Position numbers and translations under genes: made by a program
Origin: Bacteroidota bacterium
Lineage (GTDB): Bacteria; Bacteroidota; Bacteroidia; Chitinophagales; BACL12
Length of the DNA stretch: 64,000 nt
Direction: 5' to 3'
Assembly: GCA_016718035.1 (NCBI GenBank)
Contig: JADKEK010000010.1
Location: 124,001 to 188,000, forward strand
Notes under the pieces: model-generated
Database searches by the model: none
The model's input: only the letters and a program-made list of their open reading frames with translations
Told to the model about the DNA's origin: nothing
Shown here: positions 43,062 through 51,053 of the stretch, one piece after another
Layout of the letters: every line of letters begins with the position of its first letter
Position numbering within the stretch: the first letter of the stretch is position 1

Positions 43062-43565
43062 TTATTGAATATTCAATTTTTTCTTAACTAAAGGTAAAAT
43101 ATCATCACCTTCCGGAGCCATAATTAATACCGCTAATGAATTGTCAATTACATAAGTGTAACCGTTTTCTTTTGCTACAGTTTTAATTAATTCGGTTGTT
43201 GAAGTGATAATTGGTTGGAATAATTCCGCCTTTTTGGCTTCGATTTTTGTGTTAGATTCCTGCTCATATTGGGCAAGGCGTTGTTCTAAAGTGGCAGCAT
43301 CCTGTAATTTTGCTTCACGAGCTACTTCGCTTAAAGTAGTATTATTGGTTAATTCAGCAGCCAAAGCCTGGTATTCAGCATAATAAGATTGAAATTGTAT
43401 TTCAAATTCTTTGGCATAAGCGGTTAATTTAGCATTGGCATCTTTTGCTTCAGGTAAAACTTGTAATAAGTCCTGAGAGTTGATATAGGCAATTTTACCC
43501 TGAGCTTGTGCAAAAACTGCAGTTGTAACAAACAAGGTAAATACCAACATTTTTAAGTGTTTCAT
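43062..43565 (-). CDS. OmpH/Skp family periplasmic chaperone
   Basis: 167 residues with signal peptide (MKHLKMLVFTLFVTTAVFAQ). KIAYINSQDLLQVLPEAKDA is the OmpH opening, followed by a long charged coiled coil (~50-120, KEFEIQFQSYYAEYQALAAEL, EQRLAQYEQESNTKIEAKKAEL) and a closing AKENGYTYVIDNSLAVLIM strand. Skp-like chaperones accompany unfolded outer-membrane proteins through the periplasm. The length is typical. It has the window's best two-box promoter. Confidence 0.93.
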   Translation of the reverse strand: MKHLKMLVFTLFVTTAVFAQAQGKIAYINSQDLLQVLPEAKDANAKLTAYAKEFEIQFQSYYAEYQALAAELTNNTTLSEVAREAKLQDAATLEQRLAQYEQESNTKIEAKKAELFQPIITSTTELIKTVAKENGYTYVIDNSLAVLIMAPEGDDILPLVKKKLNIQ

Positions 43566-43594
43566 ATATACTATTCTATTTTAAAGTTGAAGCG

Positions 43595-43625
43595 CAAAGA
43601 TAAGTAAATGGGTGATACCGCCAAA
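43595..43625 (-). promoter_or_regulatory. Promoter of the OmpH gene
   Basis: Minus-strand TTTG (43622-43625), a 19-base spacer and TATCTTTG (43595-43602) match both consensus boxes. It directly follows the stop of the W-repeat protein gene. Predicted leader ~26 bases. Confidence 0.75.
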
Positions 43626-44588
43626 TCAACGGTCAGCCTTGCCCAAAGCAATCAACGCCATTAGCGGTAGCGGGAAATCGCCTTCAATTACCCACTGTTT
43701 TGTTGGGTCAAAACTCCACATAGGCCTCAGATATGGTTCTTCAAAAATCCATTGCAGGTCAGGGTTGCTATCCCAAAACGGTTTTAACATATTATCCTTC
43801 CAAATCCATTGTTGCTCAACCCCCGCGTCCCAAAAGGGTTTCAGCGTTCCGCCATCCCAAATCCATTCCGTTTGAGGGTCAGCACTCCATAACGGTTTTA
43901 TATATTTTCCGTCAAATGACCATTCGTCGTCCGGGCGATAACCCCAAGCTGGTTTTAATACTTTGCCATCCCAAACCCATTCATAATAGGATAAATATTC
44001 GTTGGCAGGACGCATATAGGCCAATCCGCCGGAATTGTTATTTTGTGTTAAAGATGACATTATTACATTAACCTGATCATCTAACTGATAATGTTTAATG
44101 TACATATGAGCAGCTGCCACAATTTGCACCTGATTGGTAAATCTACCTTCTATGGTCCCTATATGGTTGCCATCAATTCCGCTGAAAACATGGTATAATG
44201 AATCGTTTTTAATTACAATTGACAACAAATCTTCGTTTTCTTCATCAAGTGGGTGATCACCTAAATAAAATATGCTGTTTCTGGTAATGTATTGAATCGT
44301 TTTGCTGTCGTTTTGATATACCAGCCCCGTTTTTTTACTCAAAATGTCTTTTGCATTAACCAGAAATAAGAGTTGTTGGCGACTAGTGGTATCTCCCTGA
44401 TAAATACTATTGCCTTGTAAAGTATAATCAATATTGGTTGGAGAAGTAAAAATCTGGTTTTCCGTAATTTTACCGATAATTGTGGTAGAGTCTATAAATA
44501 AATAGATATCCTCGTTTTGAGTAAAAACAGGTTGGTGAACAAAAAAGCTCACCATAAATAACAAAATAGAAAAGCGCACTTTTATCAA
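43626..44588 (-). CDS. Exported protein with tandem tryptophan-rich repeats
   Basis: 320 residues with a signal peptide (to ~residue 24, PVFTQ). The N-terminal half is beta-rich (ITENQIFTSPTNIDYTLQGN, DSLYHVFSGIDGNHIGTIEG) and the C-terminal third contains six ~19-residue repeats with consensus (E/Q)Wx(W/F)(D/K)Gxx(L/I)KPxWxxxPxx: EWVWDGKVLKPAWGYRP, EWSFDGKYIKPLWSADP, EWIWDGGTLKPFWDAG, QWIWKDNMLKPFWDSNP, QWIFEEPYLRPMWSFDP, QWVIEGDFPLPLMAL. Similar repeats occur in other uncharacterised Bacteroidota proteins as I recall. Periodicity suggests a beta-flower or propeller-like fold. The start is 5 bases from the mtnA ATG. Confidence 0.8.
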   Translation of the reverse strand: MIKVRFSILLFMVSFFVHQPVFTQNEDIYLFIDSTTIIGKITENQIFTSPTNIDYTLQGNSIYQGDTTSRQQLLFLVNAKDILSKKTGLVYQNDSKTIQYITRNSIFYLGDHPLDEENEDLLSIVIKNDSLYHVFSGIDGNHIGTIEGRFTNQVQIVAAAHMYIKHYQLDDQVNVIMSSLTQNNNSGGLAYMRPANEYLSYYEWVWDGKVLKPAWGYRPDDEWSFDGKYIKPLWSADPQTEWIWDGGTLKPFWDAGVEQQWIWKDNMLKPFWDSNPDLQWIFEEPYLRPMWSFDPTKQWVIEGDFPLPLMALIALGKADR

Positions 44589-44593
44589 ATAAT

Positions 44594-45694
44594 ATGAATA
44601 TTAAAGGTAAACATTATAAAACGATTTGGTTACATCCCAATAACGAAAATATTGTGCAAATTATTGACCAACGTTGGTTACCACATCAATTAGTGATTGC
44701 CGATATTAAATCGGTAGACGAAATGTGCACGGCTATTAAAGATATGTGGGTGCGCGGTGCTCCTTTAATTGGTGCCGCTGCAGCCTGGGGTATGTATCTT
44801 GCTACTGTTGAAGTTCCAGCCAGTTGCGCACGTGATTTCTTTTTTGAAGAATGTTATGGAAAATTACTTAAAACTCGCCCCACAGCAGTCAATTTAAAAT
44901 GGGCATTGGATGAAATGTTGAAATCCATTACCGGTAATGATTCAATTATTGAATCGCGTTGGTATGGTAAAACTCGTGCAGAATGGATTAGTGCTGATGA
45001 TATCAAAGTGAATGAACAAATAGGCAATTTAGGCGCACAATTAATTCAGGAAATTGCAGCGAAAAAAAATGGAGTAGTCAATATTTTAACGCATTGTAAT
45101 GCAGGTTGGTTGGCAACTGTTGACAGAGGTACTGCAACAGCACCAATTTATAAAGCAAAAGAATTAGGGTTGCCAATACATGTTTATGTTAGCGAAACCC
45201 GTCCGCGTAATCAAGGCGCGCAACTTACTGCCTGGGAATTATTGGAAAATGATATTCCTCATACTTTGATTGTTGACAATGCAGCGGGACATTTAATGCA
45301 AAATAATTTAGTGGATATCGTTATTGTGGGCACCGACCGAACTTCACGCACAGGTGATGTTGCCAACAAAATTGGCACGTATTTAAAAGCACTTGCTGCC
45401 TTTGATAATAACATCCCTTTTTATGTAGCTGCACCATCTTCAAGTATTGATTTTAATATGCGAAATGCATTTAAAGAATTAATTATTGAAGAGCGCAATC
45501 CGGATGAAGTAAAATATGTGCAGGGATTGGAAAATAATCAGATTAAACAAGTATTAATTGCACCTGAAGCAACACCGGCAATTAATTATGCTTTTGATAT
45601 TACACCGGCAAAATTGATAACCGGATTAATTACCGAAAATGGAATTTGTGCCGCAAATGAAATTGGGATTACCGGACTGTTTCCCGGAAAATAA
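44594..45694 (+). CDS. mtnA: S-methyl-5-thioribose-1-phosphate isomerase
   Basis: 366 residues. IKDMWVRGAPLIGAAAAWGMYL, VNILTHCNAGWLATVDRGTA (catalytic Cys) and VDIVIVGTDRTSRTGDVANKIGTYLKALAA (catalytic Asp region) are MtnA signatures. It isomerises methylthioribose-1-phosphate to methylthioribulose-1-phosphate in the methionine salvage pathway, in the cytoplasm. The class II aldolase-like protein at 46131 is the likely next enzyme (MtnB). The divergent W-repeat gene starts 5 bases upstream, so promoters overlap. Confidence 0.97.
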   Translation: MNIKGKHYKTIWLHPNNENIVQIIDQRWLPHQLVIADIKSVDEMCTAIKDMWVRGAPLIGAAAAWGMYLATVEVPASCARDFFFEECYGKLLKTRPTAVNLKWALDEMLKSITGNDSIIESRWYGKTRAEWISADDIKVNEQIGNLGAQLIQEIAAKKNGVVNILTHCNAGWLATVDRGTATAPIYKAKELGLPIHVYVSETRPRNQGAQLTAWELLENDIPHTLIVDNAAGHLMQNNLVDIVIVGTDRTSRTGDVANKIGTYLKALAAFDNNIPFYVAAPSSSIDFNMRNAFKELIIEERNPDEVKYVQGLENNQIKQVLIAPEATPAINYAFDITPAKLITGLITENGICAANEIGITGLFPGK

Positions 45695-45997
45695 TTATCG
45701 CTCTACAATAGCGTTGATTTCAACCATTTCTCCAACCATACAAATACTTGCATATGACACAGGAGTATAGGCGATATCAATTTTTTTACCATCAGCAGGA
45801 ACTATATCAAAATCACCCAGATTGATTGGCTCAAGCCGCGTGCCATCAGTTAATTCAATTACCCAAATACAGCCATCCAAACCTCTATAATCTCTAAAAT
45901 AAGCAGTTTCAGTATCTGCTATAACTTCTTCATTGGTAGTATTACAGCCAATTACCATAACCAATAATACTGTAATTGCAACAAGCAAATTTTTCAT
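45695..45997 (-). CDS. Small lipoprotein, function unknown
   Basis: 100 residues from the ATG at 45997 (MKNLLVAITVLLVMVIGC), with a lipobox cysteine at residue 18. An in-frame upstream extension to 46087 lacks coding character. The mature part (YRGLDGCIWVIELTDGTRLEPINLGD ... VSYASICMVGEMVEINAI) matches a short uncharacterised Bacteroidota lipoprotein type, with two cysteines that may pair. It is convergent with and adjacent to mtnA (0-base gap). Confidence 0.7.
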   Translation of the reverse strand: MKNLLVAITVLLVMVIGCNTTNEEVIADTETAYFRDYRGLDGCIWVIELTDGTRLEPINLGDFDIVPADGKKIDIAYTPVSYASICMVGEMVEINAIVER

Positions 45998-46119
45998 GGC
46001 TTTGTGTTTATCTAGTAAACGAAGATAATACATAAATAGTCTGCAAAAAAATGTAATAATTTTGTCAGGATTAACCGGCTGCCTCAACCTTGGTTATCAG
46101 CCAATTGCATTTATTCCCC

Positions 46120-46127
46120 TACATTTG
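46120..46127 (+). promoter_or_regulatory. TAnnTTTG box directly before the aldolase-like gene
   Basis: TACATTTG, exact consensus, ending 3 bases before the ATG at 46131, so the predicted transcript starts at or next to the start codon. Confidence 0.45.
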
Positions 46128-46130
46128 TAT

Positions 46131-46742
46131 ATGCCTTTACACGACGATGGATATGTGAAATATGCTTCACAATGGACAAAAACTGCCTTGCTAAAGGAAG
46201 ATTTTGAGGAGTTGATTGTGTATAGAAATAAGCTGGCGGGTTTGAACTTAATTGGCATTTACCCTGACCAGATTGGATATGGCAATATTAGTCAGCGAAT
46301 TAAACAAACCACACAATTCATTATTTCCGGTACTCAGACAGGTCAGCACAAAATAGCGCTGCCAGAGCATTTTTGTAAAGTAACCGATGTAAATATTGCT
46401 CAAAATAAATTGTTATGCGAAGGCCCTGTGCAAGCATCTTCTGAAGCAATGACACACGCGGCTATTTATTTAGCGGATACTAATGTGAATACGGTAATAC
46501 ATATTCATCATCACGAATTGTGGCAACAATTAAAAAACATTGTCACAACTACTGATATCACCATCACTTATGGAACACCCGAAATGGCTAATGCTATGTT
46601 TGATGCTGTGAAGGCTATCGAAAAAAATAAATTACCGAAAATTATAATTACAGCAGGGCATCAGGAAGGCGTATTTACATTTGGTAGTAGTATGAAAGAT
46701 GCCTATGAAACGCTGATGATGTTTTACCATGAACATCAATAG
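46131..46742 (+). CDS. mtnB: Class II aldolase/adducin family protein, probable MtnB
   Basis: 203 residues from the ATG at 46131; an earlier TTG at 46062 exists but lies upstream of the promoter. GIYPDQIGYGNISQRI (N-terminal motif), SSEAMTHAAIYLADTNVNTVIHIHHHELW (His cluster for zinc) and AGHQEGVFTFGSSMKDAYETL match class II aldolases. With mtnA nearby it is probably the methylthioribulose-1-phosphate dehydratase step, but the family also includes fuculose aldolase and other enzymes, so the symbol is inferred from context. Confidence 0.85.
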   Translation: MPLHDDGYVKYASQWTKTALLKEDFEELIVYRNKLAGLNLIGIYPDQIGYGNISQRIKQTTQFIISGTQTGQHKIALPEHFCKVTDVNIAQNKLLCEGPVQASSEAMTHAAIYLADTNVNTVIHIHHHELWQQLKNIVTTTDITITYGTPEMANAMFDAVKAIEKNKLPKIIITAGHQEGVFTFGSSMKDAYETLMMFYHEHQ

Positions 46743-46744
46743 GT

Positions 46745-47575
46745 TTAGTCAACAAACAAAGGATAGTGCATGCCCGGAATAATTTTCTTTTCTGCAGCAA
46801 CTTCATATAAAGCGCTAATTGCAGCTTTACCTTCTTCACCCAGATCAACACTAAAATCATTTACATATAATGCGATATGTTGTTGCATAACCTGTTCATC
46901 CATTTCCTGCGCATGATCGCGAACATATTGCATGGTTTGGGCTGGATTAGCGAGGGCAAATTCAACACTTCGTTTTACTACGCGATTAATTTTTAATTGT
47001 AATTCAGGTTCAAAATCTCTTCGTGTAACAATTCCGCCCAATGGAATGGGTAATTGATATTTTTTTTCCCACCATTCACCAAGGTCGATGATTTTTTTTA
47101 ATCCTTTATGAATATAGGTAAATCTGTTTTCGTGAATAATTAAACCGATATCAATGGCATCGTTGAGCAGCGCATTTTCTATTTCATTAAATACCATTTC
47201 TTTTTTAGTTGCGGCCTCTGGAAATGCTAATGTCATTAAAAAATTTGCTGTTGTTAATCGCCCCGGTATACCAATTAAACAAAATTCAATTTTAGACCGT
47301 GGAATTTCATCTTTCGAAATCATTAATGGCCCACAACCTCTTCCCAGTGCAGATCCTGCCGTAAGTAACTGATACTGATTGCTCATATATGCAAAGGCAT
47401 GATAACTCAATTTCGTAATATCGTATTTGCCATCCATTGCTTCGCGATTTAATGTTTCTACATCGCCGTGAATAATATCAAAGGTTAAACCTTCGGTATC
47501 AATTTTTTGATGAGCAAGTGCATCGAAAATAAAGGTATCATTAGGGCAGGGAGAATAGGCTATACTGAGGTTCAT
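46745..47575 (-). CDS. mqnD: 1,4-dihydroxy-6-naphthoate synthase
   Basis: 276 residues. LSIAYSPCPNDTFIFDALAHQ, DVETLNREAMDGKYDITKLSYHAF and GRGCGPLM mark MqnD, which cleaves cyclic de-hypoxanthinylfutalosine to the naphthoate precursor in the futalosine pathway of menaquinone synthesis. It begins within mqnB's stop (ATGA overlap, 4 bases). The pathway partner MqnB is just upstream. Confidence 0.95.
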   Translation of the reverse strand: MNLSIAYSPCPNDTFIFDALAHQKIDTEGLTFDIIHGDVETLNREAMDGKYDITKLSYHAFAYMSNQYQLLTAGSALGRGCGPLMISKDEIPRSKIEFCLIGIPGRLTTANFLMTLAFPEAATKKEMVFNEIENALLNDAIDIGLIIHENRFTYIHKGLKKIIDLGEWWEKKYQLPIPLGGIVTRRDFEPELQLKINRVVKRSVEFALANPAQTMQYVRDHAQEMDEQVMQQHIALYVNDFSVDLGEEGKAAISALYEVAAEKKIIPGMHYPLFVD

Positions 47576-48249
47576 AAAATGCTATTGGAAATTATTTTTT
47601 GCAACGCGATATTTAATTGCTCAACAGCTAATGGAATATTCCAGTTCGCTTTATTGCGTTTTTCTACATAATTGGAAATACTGCGCAATTGAAAACATGG
47701 CAAATGCATGTGCATACAACAAAAATAAAATGCGGCTCCTTCCATGCTTTCAATGTCGGGATGATATTTTGCTACCGTTTTAGCAATTGATTGTTCGTTG
47801 CCACTTGCCGTTTCTACTGTAATTGCTTGAACAAGTTTAAAATTCAAATTAAATGCTATGGCCGGAATGGAAGGTTCAAGACTTCCGTTTACAAATGGAT
47901 AATTATTGGGCTGACTAAAGCCCAATTCAAACACATCCAAAAAAGTTTCGTTATCATCAGCTCCAAGTTGTGCAAACCTGTCGTTGGCAGCAATTACCAC
48001 TTCACCTAAATTAATCTCCTTGTTAAAACTTCCCGCAATCCCCGCCTGAATAGCTAAATCGTAACGCCTAGTGGACAATAATCGCGTAACATGAAAAGTT
48101 GCTGAAGCTATACCAACACCGGTTATGAGCACATCAACGGTTGAATCACCTTTTTGGAGCAACTGAAAAACCGAACCGGGCACGTATTTTGCCTCCCCTA
48201 GGATAGGTTGCAATTCAAGTTCGGTTGCTGCTACTAAAAGCAATTTCAT
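47572..48249 (-). CDS. mqnB: Futalosine hydrolase
   Basis: 225 residues. LLLVAATELELQPIL, VDVLITGVGIASATFHVTR, YDLAIQAGIAGSF and VTVETASGNEQSIAKTV-type segments (AITVETASGNEQSI) resemble the nucleoside-phosphorylase fold of MTA/SAH-nucleosidase-like enzymes, with the MqnB variant. It hydrolyses futalosine to dehypoxanthinylfutalosine. It overlaps mqnD by 4 bases and is preceded by a near-consensus TACCTTCG box (48254-48261) that abuts the start. Confidence 0.93.
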   Translation of the reverse strand: MKLLLVAATELELQPILGEAKYVPGSVFQLLQKGDSTVDVLITGVGIASATFHVTRLLSTRRYDLAIQAGIAGSFNKEINLGEVVIAANDRFAQLGADDNETFLDVFELGFSQPNNYPFVNGSLEPSIPAIAFNLNFKLVQAITVETASGNEQSIAKTVAKYHPDIESMEGAAFYFCCMHMHLPCFQLRSISNYVEKRNKANWNIPLAVEQLNIALQKIISNSIL

Positions 48250-48306
48250 AACGCGAAGGTAGCCTAAATTTCACCTTACCGAAAAGGAACCTGAACAAAT
48301 GTTAAT

Positions 48307-48314
48307 TAATTTTG
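48307..48314 (+). promoter_or_regulatory. -7 promoter box of the FISUMP gene
   Basis: TAATTTTG, exact consensus, 30 bases before the ATG at 48345. Confidence 0.45.
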
Positions 48315-48344
48315 TCACCTTTATACAGACTTTATAAGCACACA

Positions 48345-48899
48345 ATGAGAATAGGATTTATTATAAGCTTGGTTTTATTTGCCGGGTTATTAAATGCCCA
48401 AACGGAGGCAATTTATTTTAAAGCAGACTCGCTTTTTACGTTTAAGGACAGCAGAGATGGTAAATCATATATGGCATTTGAAATTAACGGTGTAGCGTGG
48501 ATGGGTGAAAACCTGCGCCATAAAACAAGTGAGAGCTGGTGTTATGAAGATAAAAAGGCCAATTGTGAAGAATATGGTAGAATGTATAACTGGCAGGAAG
48601 CACAAACTGCATGCCCAAAAGGCTGGCATATTCCAACCCGTGTTGAATGGGATAGTTTAATTACCTGGTTGGGAGGCGATAGAAAAGCGGGATATTCGTT
48701 AGCTTACAGTGACAGTTTGGGATTTAACATCAAATTTGGTTATCCGCCAAATGTAAATGGTAGATATAGCGATTCGAATGTGCAGGCTAGTTATTGGACC
48801 AGCGATGAAAATAGTGCTTCAACTGCTTGGGTATATTATTTCATCAAACAAAAATTACCTTATGCTTATACCAATTTCTTTTCCAAAATTATGGTATGA
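48345..48899 (+). CDS. FISUMP-domain exported protein, 3' end frameshifted
   Basis: 184 residues from the ATG at 48345 (signal peptide MRIGFIISLVLFAGLLNAQ). The body is a Fibrobacter succinogenes major paralogous (FISUMP) domain: SYMAFEINGVAWMGENLRH, EEYGRMYNWQEAQTACPKGW, HIPTRVEWDSLI, YWTSDENSASTAWVY. It stops at 48897 (KIMV). Immediately after, the +1-shifted frame reads GMMCRCVQDSATKPVDESGV to a stop at 48965-48967, and SVRCVQD-like endings are typical of this family. One G lost from the GG at 48893-48894 would explain this, so the native gene is 48345-48967. It could be a real mutation or a sequencing error. Confidence 0.85.
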   Translation: MRIGFIISLVLFAGLLNAQTEAIYFKADSLFTFKDSRDGKSYMAFEINGVAWMGENLRHKTSESWCYEDKKANCEEYGRMYNWQEAQTACPKGWHIPTRVEWDSLITWLGGDRKAGYSLAYSDSLGFNIKFGYPPNVNGRYSDSNVQASYWTSDENSASTAWVYYFIKQKLPYAYTNFFSKIMV

Positions 48900-48978
48900 T
48901 GTGCCGCTGCGTGCAAGATAGTGCTACAAAACCTGTTGATGAATCGGGAGTTTTAAAAGAGGACTAAGCAGATTTTAG

Positions 48979-49011
48979 GCAAAAAAAAATCCGCTGAATT
49001 ACAACGGATTT
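48979..49011 (-). terminator. Terminator downstream of tRNA-Cys
   Basis: On the minus strand AAATCCG and CGGATTT arms (48987-48993 and 49005-49011) with an 11-base loop, followed by a T run of about nine. Confidence 0.8.
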
Positions 49012-49012
49012 G

Positions 49013-49083
49013 AGGTCGGAAGCGGATTCGAACCGCTGTAGAAGCTTTTGCAGAGCCTTGCCTAGCCACTCGGCCATCCGACC
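49013..49083 (-). tRNA. tRNA-Cys (anticodon GCA)
   Basis: The minus strand folds as a complete tRNA: acceptor GGTCGGA pairs with TCCGACC; a D arm with GCCGAGTGGCTAGGC; anticodon loop CTGCAAA (anticodon GCA) on an AGGCT/AGCTT stem; T arm GCGGTTCGAATCCGC. The discriminator is T. The gene is 71 bases and the CCA is not encoded. It is closely followed by a T-rich terminator. Confidence 0.97.
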
Positions 49084-49125
49084 ATTGAGGCGCAAAAATA
49101 AAAACTTATTACATAACTCGCTAAT

Positions 49126-49488
49126 TTAAATTTTCGTTCCCACATCTTTTATTTCAATACACACCTTTTTAATGTCGCCACCAAGCGGTGGATTTAATTT
49201 ACAAATACGGATAGTTATATTCCCCGAATTACCAATAAAATTGCGGGTGCCGAGCACAATTTGCCGCGCTGCGGTTTCGATAAGTTGATATCTGCCCGCC
49301 ATTACTTCACGGCAAATATTATATAAAACACCATAATCCAACGTTTCTGTTATTTGGTCATTTTGGCTGATGATGGCATCACTTTCAACGGTTAAAGTCA
49401 CCTCAAACCTGTTGCCATGTGCTTGTTCGAAATCGTGTAAACCGATATAACTCTTGAATAACATGTCCTCCAAAACAATTGTTGCCAT
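49126..49488 (-). CDS. folB: Dihydroneopterin aldolase
   Basis: 120 residues from the ATG at 49488 (MATIVLEDMLFKSYIGLHDF); an in-frame frame extends 5 codons upstream but the promoter sits there. YIGLHDFEQAHGNRFEVTLTVE, TLDYGVLYNICREVM, LIETAARQI and the Lys in RICKLNPPLGGD match FolB, which cleaves dihydroneopterin in folate synthesis. Cytoplasmic octamer in the family. Monocistronic. Confidence 0.93.
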   Translation of the reverse strand: MATIVLEDMLFKSYIGLHDFEQAHGNRFEVTLTVESDAIISQNDQITETLDYGVLYNICREVMAGRYQLIETAARQIVLGTRNFIGNSGNITIRICKLNPPLGGDIKKVCIEIKDVGTKI

Positions 49489-49500
49489 CTTTTTTTTGCA

Positions 49501-49508
49501 CAAAATTA
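49501..49508 (-). promoter_or_regulatory. -7 promoter box of folB
   Basis: Minus-strand TAATTTTG, exact consensus, 12 bases before the ATG at 49488. Confidence 0.45.
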
Positions 49509-49685
49509 CAGATTATACGAGGTATAATGGTGTAATTGCTTGGTTACAATTTGCCGAAATGCAGATGTCCCAATGGTTGCAGGCGTTTGAGAAAATTGTG
49601 ACATTGCTACATTGACCCACATTTTAACCAATAATTTTAGATTATTAACGTGTGGCGTTTATCGGTTTATCCAGCTAAAATGCCT

Positions 49686-49693
49686 TAACTTTG
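49686..49693 (+). promoter_or_regulatory. -7 promoter box of the acyl-CoA dehydrogenase gene
   Basis: TAACTTTG, exact consensus, 22 bases before the ATG at 49716. The -33 region (GTTT near 49658-49665) is imperfect. Confidence 0.5.
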
Positions 49694-49715
49694 CGCAAAA
49701 TTTAAACCGAATTAT

Positions 49716-50894
49716 ATGCCAAACGATCTTTTTGAAGGAGTAGACTATTTTCAGTTAGATGACTTACTTACTACAGAACATAAGCTTATTCGTGATACTG
49801 TTCGCCAGTTTGTAAAACAGGAAATTTCACCAATTATTGAGGAGTATGCCCAAAAAGCAGAAACGCCTAAACACCTAATTAAAGGCCTCGCAGAAATTGG
49901 CGCTTTTGGACCAACTATTCCAGTTGAATACGGCGGAGGTGGCCTCGACAATATTGCGTATGGTTTAATAATGCAGGAAATTGAACGCGGCGACAGCGGT
50001 ATCAGGTCGTTAGTGAGCGTGCAGGGAAGTTTGGTGATGTATCCTATTTATACATTTGGAAGTGAGGAACAACGCAGAAAATATTTACCAAAATTGGGAA
50101 GTGGAGAAATGATTGGTTGCTTCGGATTAACGGAGCCGGACCATGGTTCTGACCCTGGTAGCATGATTACCAATATTAAAGATAAAGGTGACCATTACCT
50201 TTTGAACGGAGCTAAAATGTGGATTAGTAATTCGCCTTTTGCTGATATCGCGGTTGTTTGGGCAAAAGATGAAGAAGGCAAAATTCGCGGTCTTATCGTA
50301 GAACGTGGAATGGAAGGATTTTCAACCCCTGAAACCCACGGCAAATGGAGTTTACGTGCAAGTGCAACCGGTGAACTCGTGTTCGATAATGTTAGAGTAC
50401 CTAAAGAAAATATTTTCCCTGAAATTAAAGGTCTTCGCGGCCCATTAAGTTGTTTGTCTACTGCCCGTTACGGCATTAGCTGGGGTGCATTAGGTGCTGC
50501 AATGGATTGTTACGATACTGCTTTGAGATATACGCAACAACGCAAACAATTTGGTAAACCAATTGCAGGTTTCCAATTACAGCAAAAGAAATTAGCAGAA
50601 ATGATTACCGAAATTACCAAAGCGCAATTATTGGTTTGGCGATTAGGTGTACTGAAAAATGAAAATAAAGCTACCCCTGCTCAAATTTCAATGGCAAAAC
50701 GTAACAACGTAGCCATGGCATTAGACGTTGCACGTGATGCGCGCCAAATGTTAGGTGGTATGGGTATCACCGGCGAATATTCAATTATGCGTCACATGAT
50801 GAATTTGGAAAGTGTAGTAACATACGAAGGAACACATGACATTCATTTATTAATTACCGGTGCAGATATTACCGGAATTGATGCATTTAAATAA
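49716..50894 (+). CDS. Acyl-CoA dehydrogenase, glutaryl-CoA-dehydrogenase-like
   Basis: 392 residues. EIGAFGPTIPVEYGGGGLDN, MIGCFGLTEPDHGSDPGSM (FAD/substrate binding), YTQQRKQFGKPIAGFQLQQ and ARQMLGGMGITGEYSIMRH are acyl-CoA dehydrogenase signatures, and VVTYEGTHDIHLLITG carries the catalytic Glu. The overall form and length fit glutaryl-CoA dehydrogenase (lysine/tryptophan degradation), though specificity cannot be assigned by eye. The saccharopine-dehydrogenase-like enzyme at 59097 is in the same pathway area but far away. Confidence 0.92.
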   Translation: MPNDLFEGVDYFQLDDLLTTEHKLIRDTVRQFVKQEISPIIEEYAQKAETPKHLIKGLAEIGAFGPTIPVEYGGGGLDNIAYGLIMQEIERGDSGIRSLVSVQGSLVMYPIYTFGSEEQRRKYLPKLGSGEMIGCFGLTEPDHGSDPGSMITNIKDKGDHYLLNGAKMWISNSPFADIAVVWAKDEEGKIRGLIVERGMEGFSTPETHGKWSLRASATGELVFDNVRVPKENIFPEIKGLRGPLSCLSTARYGISWGALGAAMDCYDTALRYTQQRKQFGKPIAGFQLQQKKLAEMITEITKAQLLVWRLGVLKNENKATPAQISMAKRNNVAMALDVARDARQMLGGMGITGEYSIMRHMMNLESVVTYEGTHDIHLLITGADITGIDAFK

Positions 50895-50914
50895 AAATAA
50901 ATAATCTCGTTATA

Positions 50915-50949
50915 AAACTGCAATGCCATTCGTATTGCAGTTTTTTTTT
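50915..50949 (+). terminator. Intrinsic terminator after the acyl-CoA dehydrogenase gene
   Basis: AAACTGCAAT (50915-50924), loop of 9 and ATTGCAGTTT (50934-50943), continuing as T residues. Confidence 0.9.
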
Positions 50950-51053
50950 GTGGTGAATGAATTATTGATAGTGTTTCACTCATTTTTTCGATTAGGAAAT
51001 GCAGGCTTTTTTCGTTATTTTTGAAAAAAGGCAAAAAAAAGGAGTAACAAATA

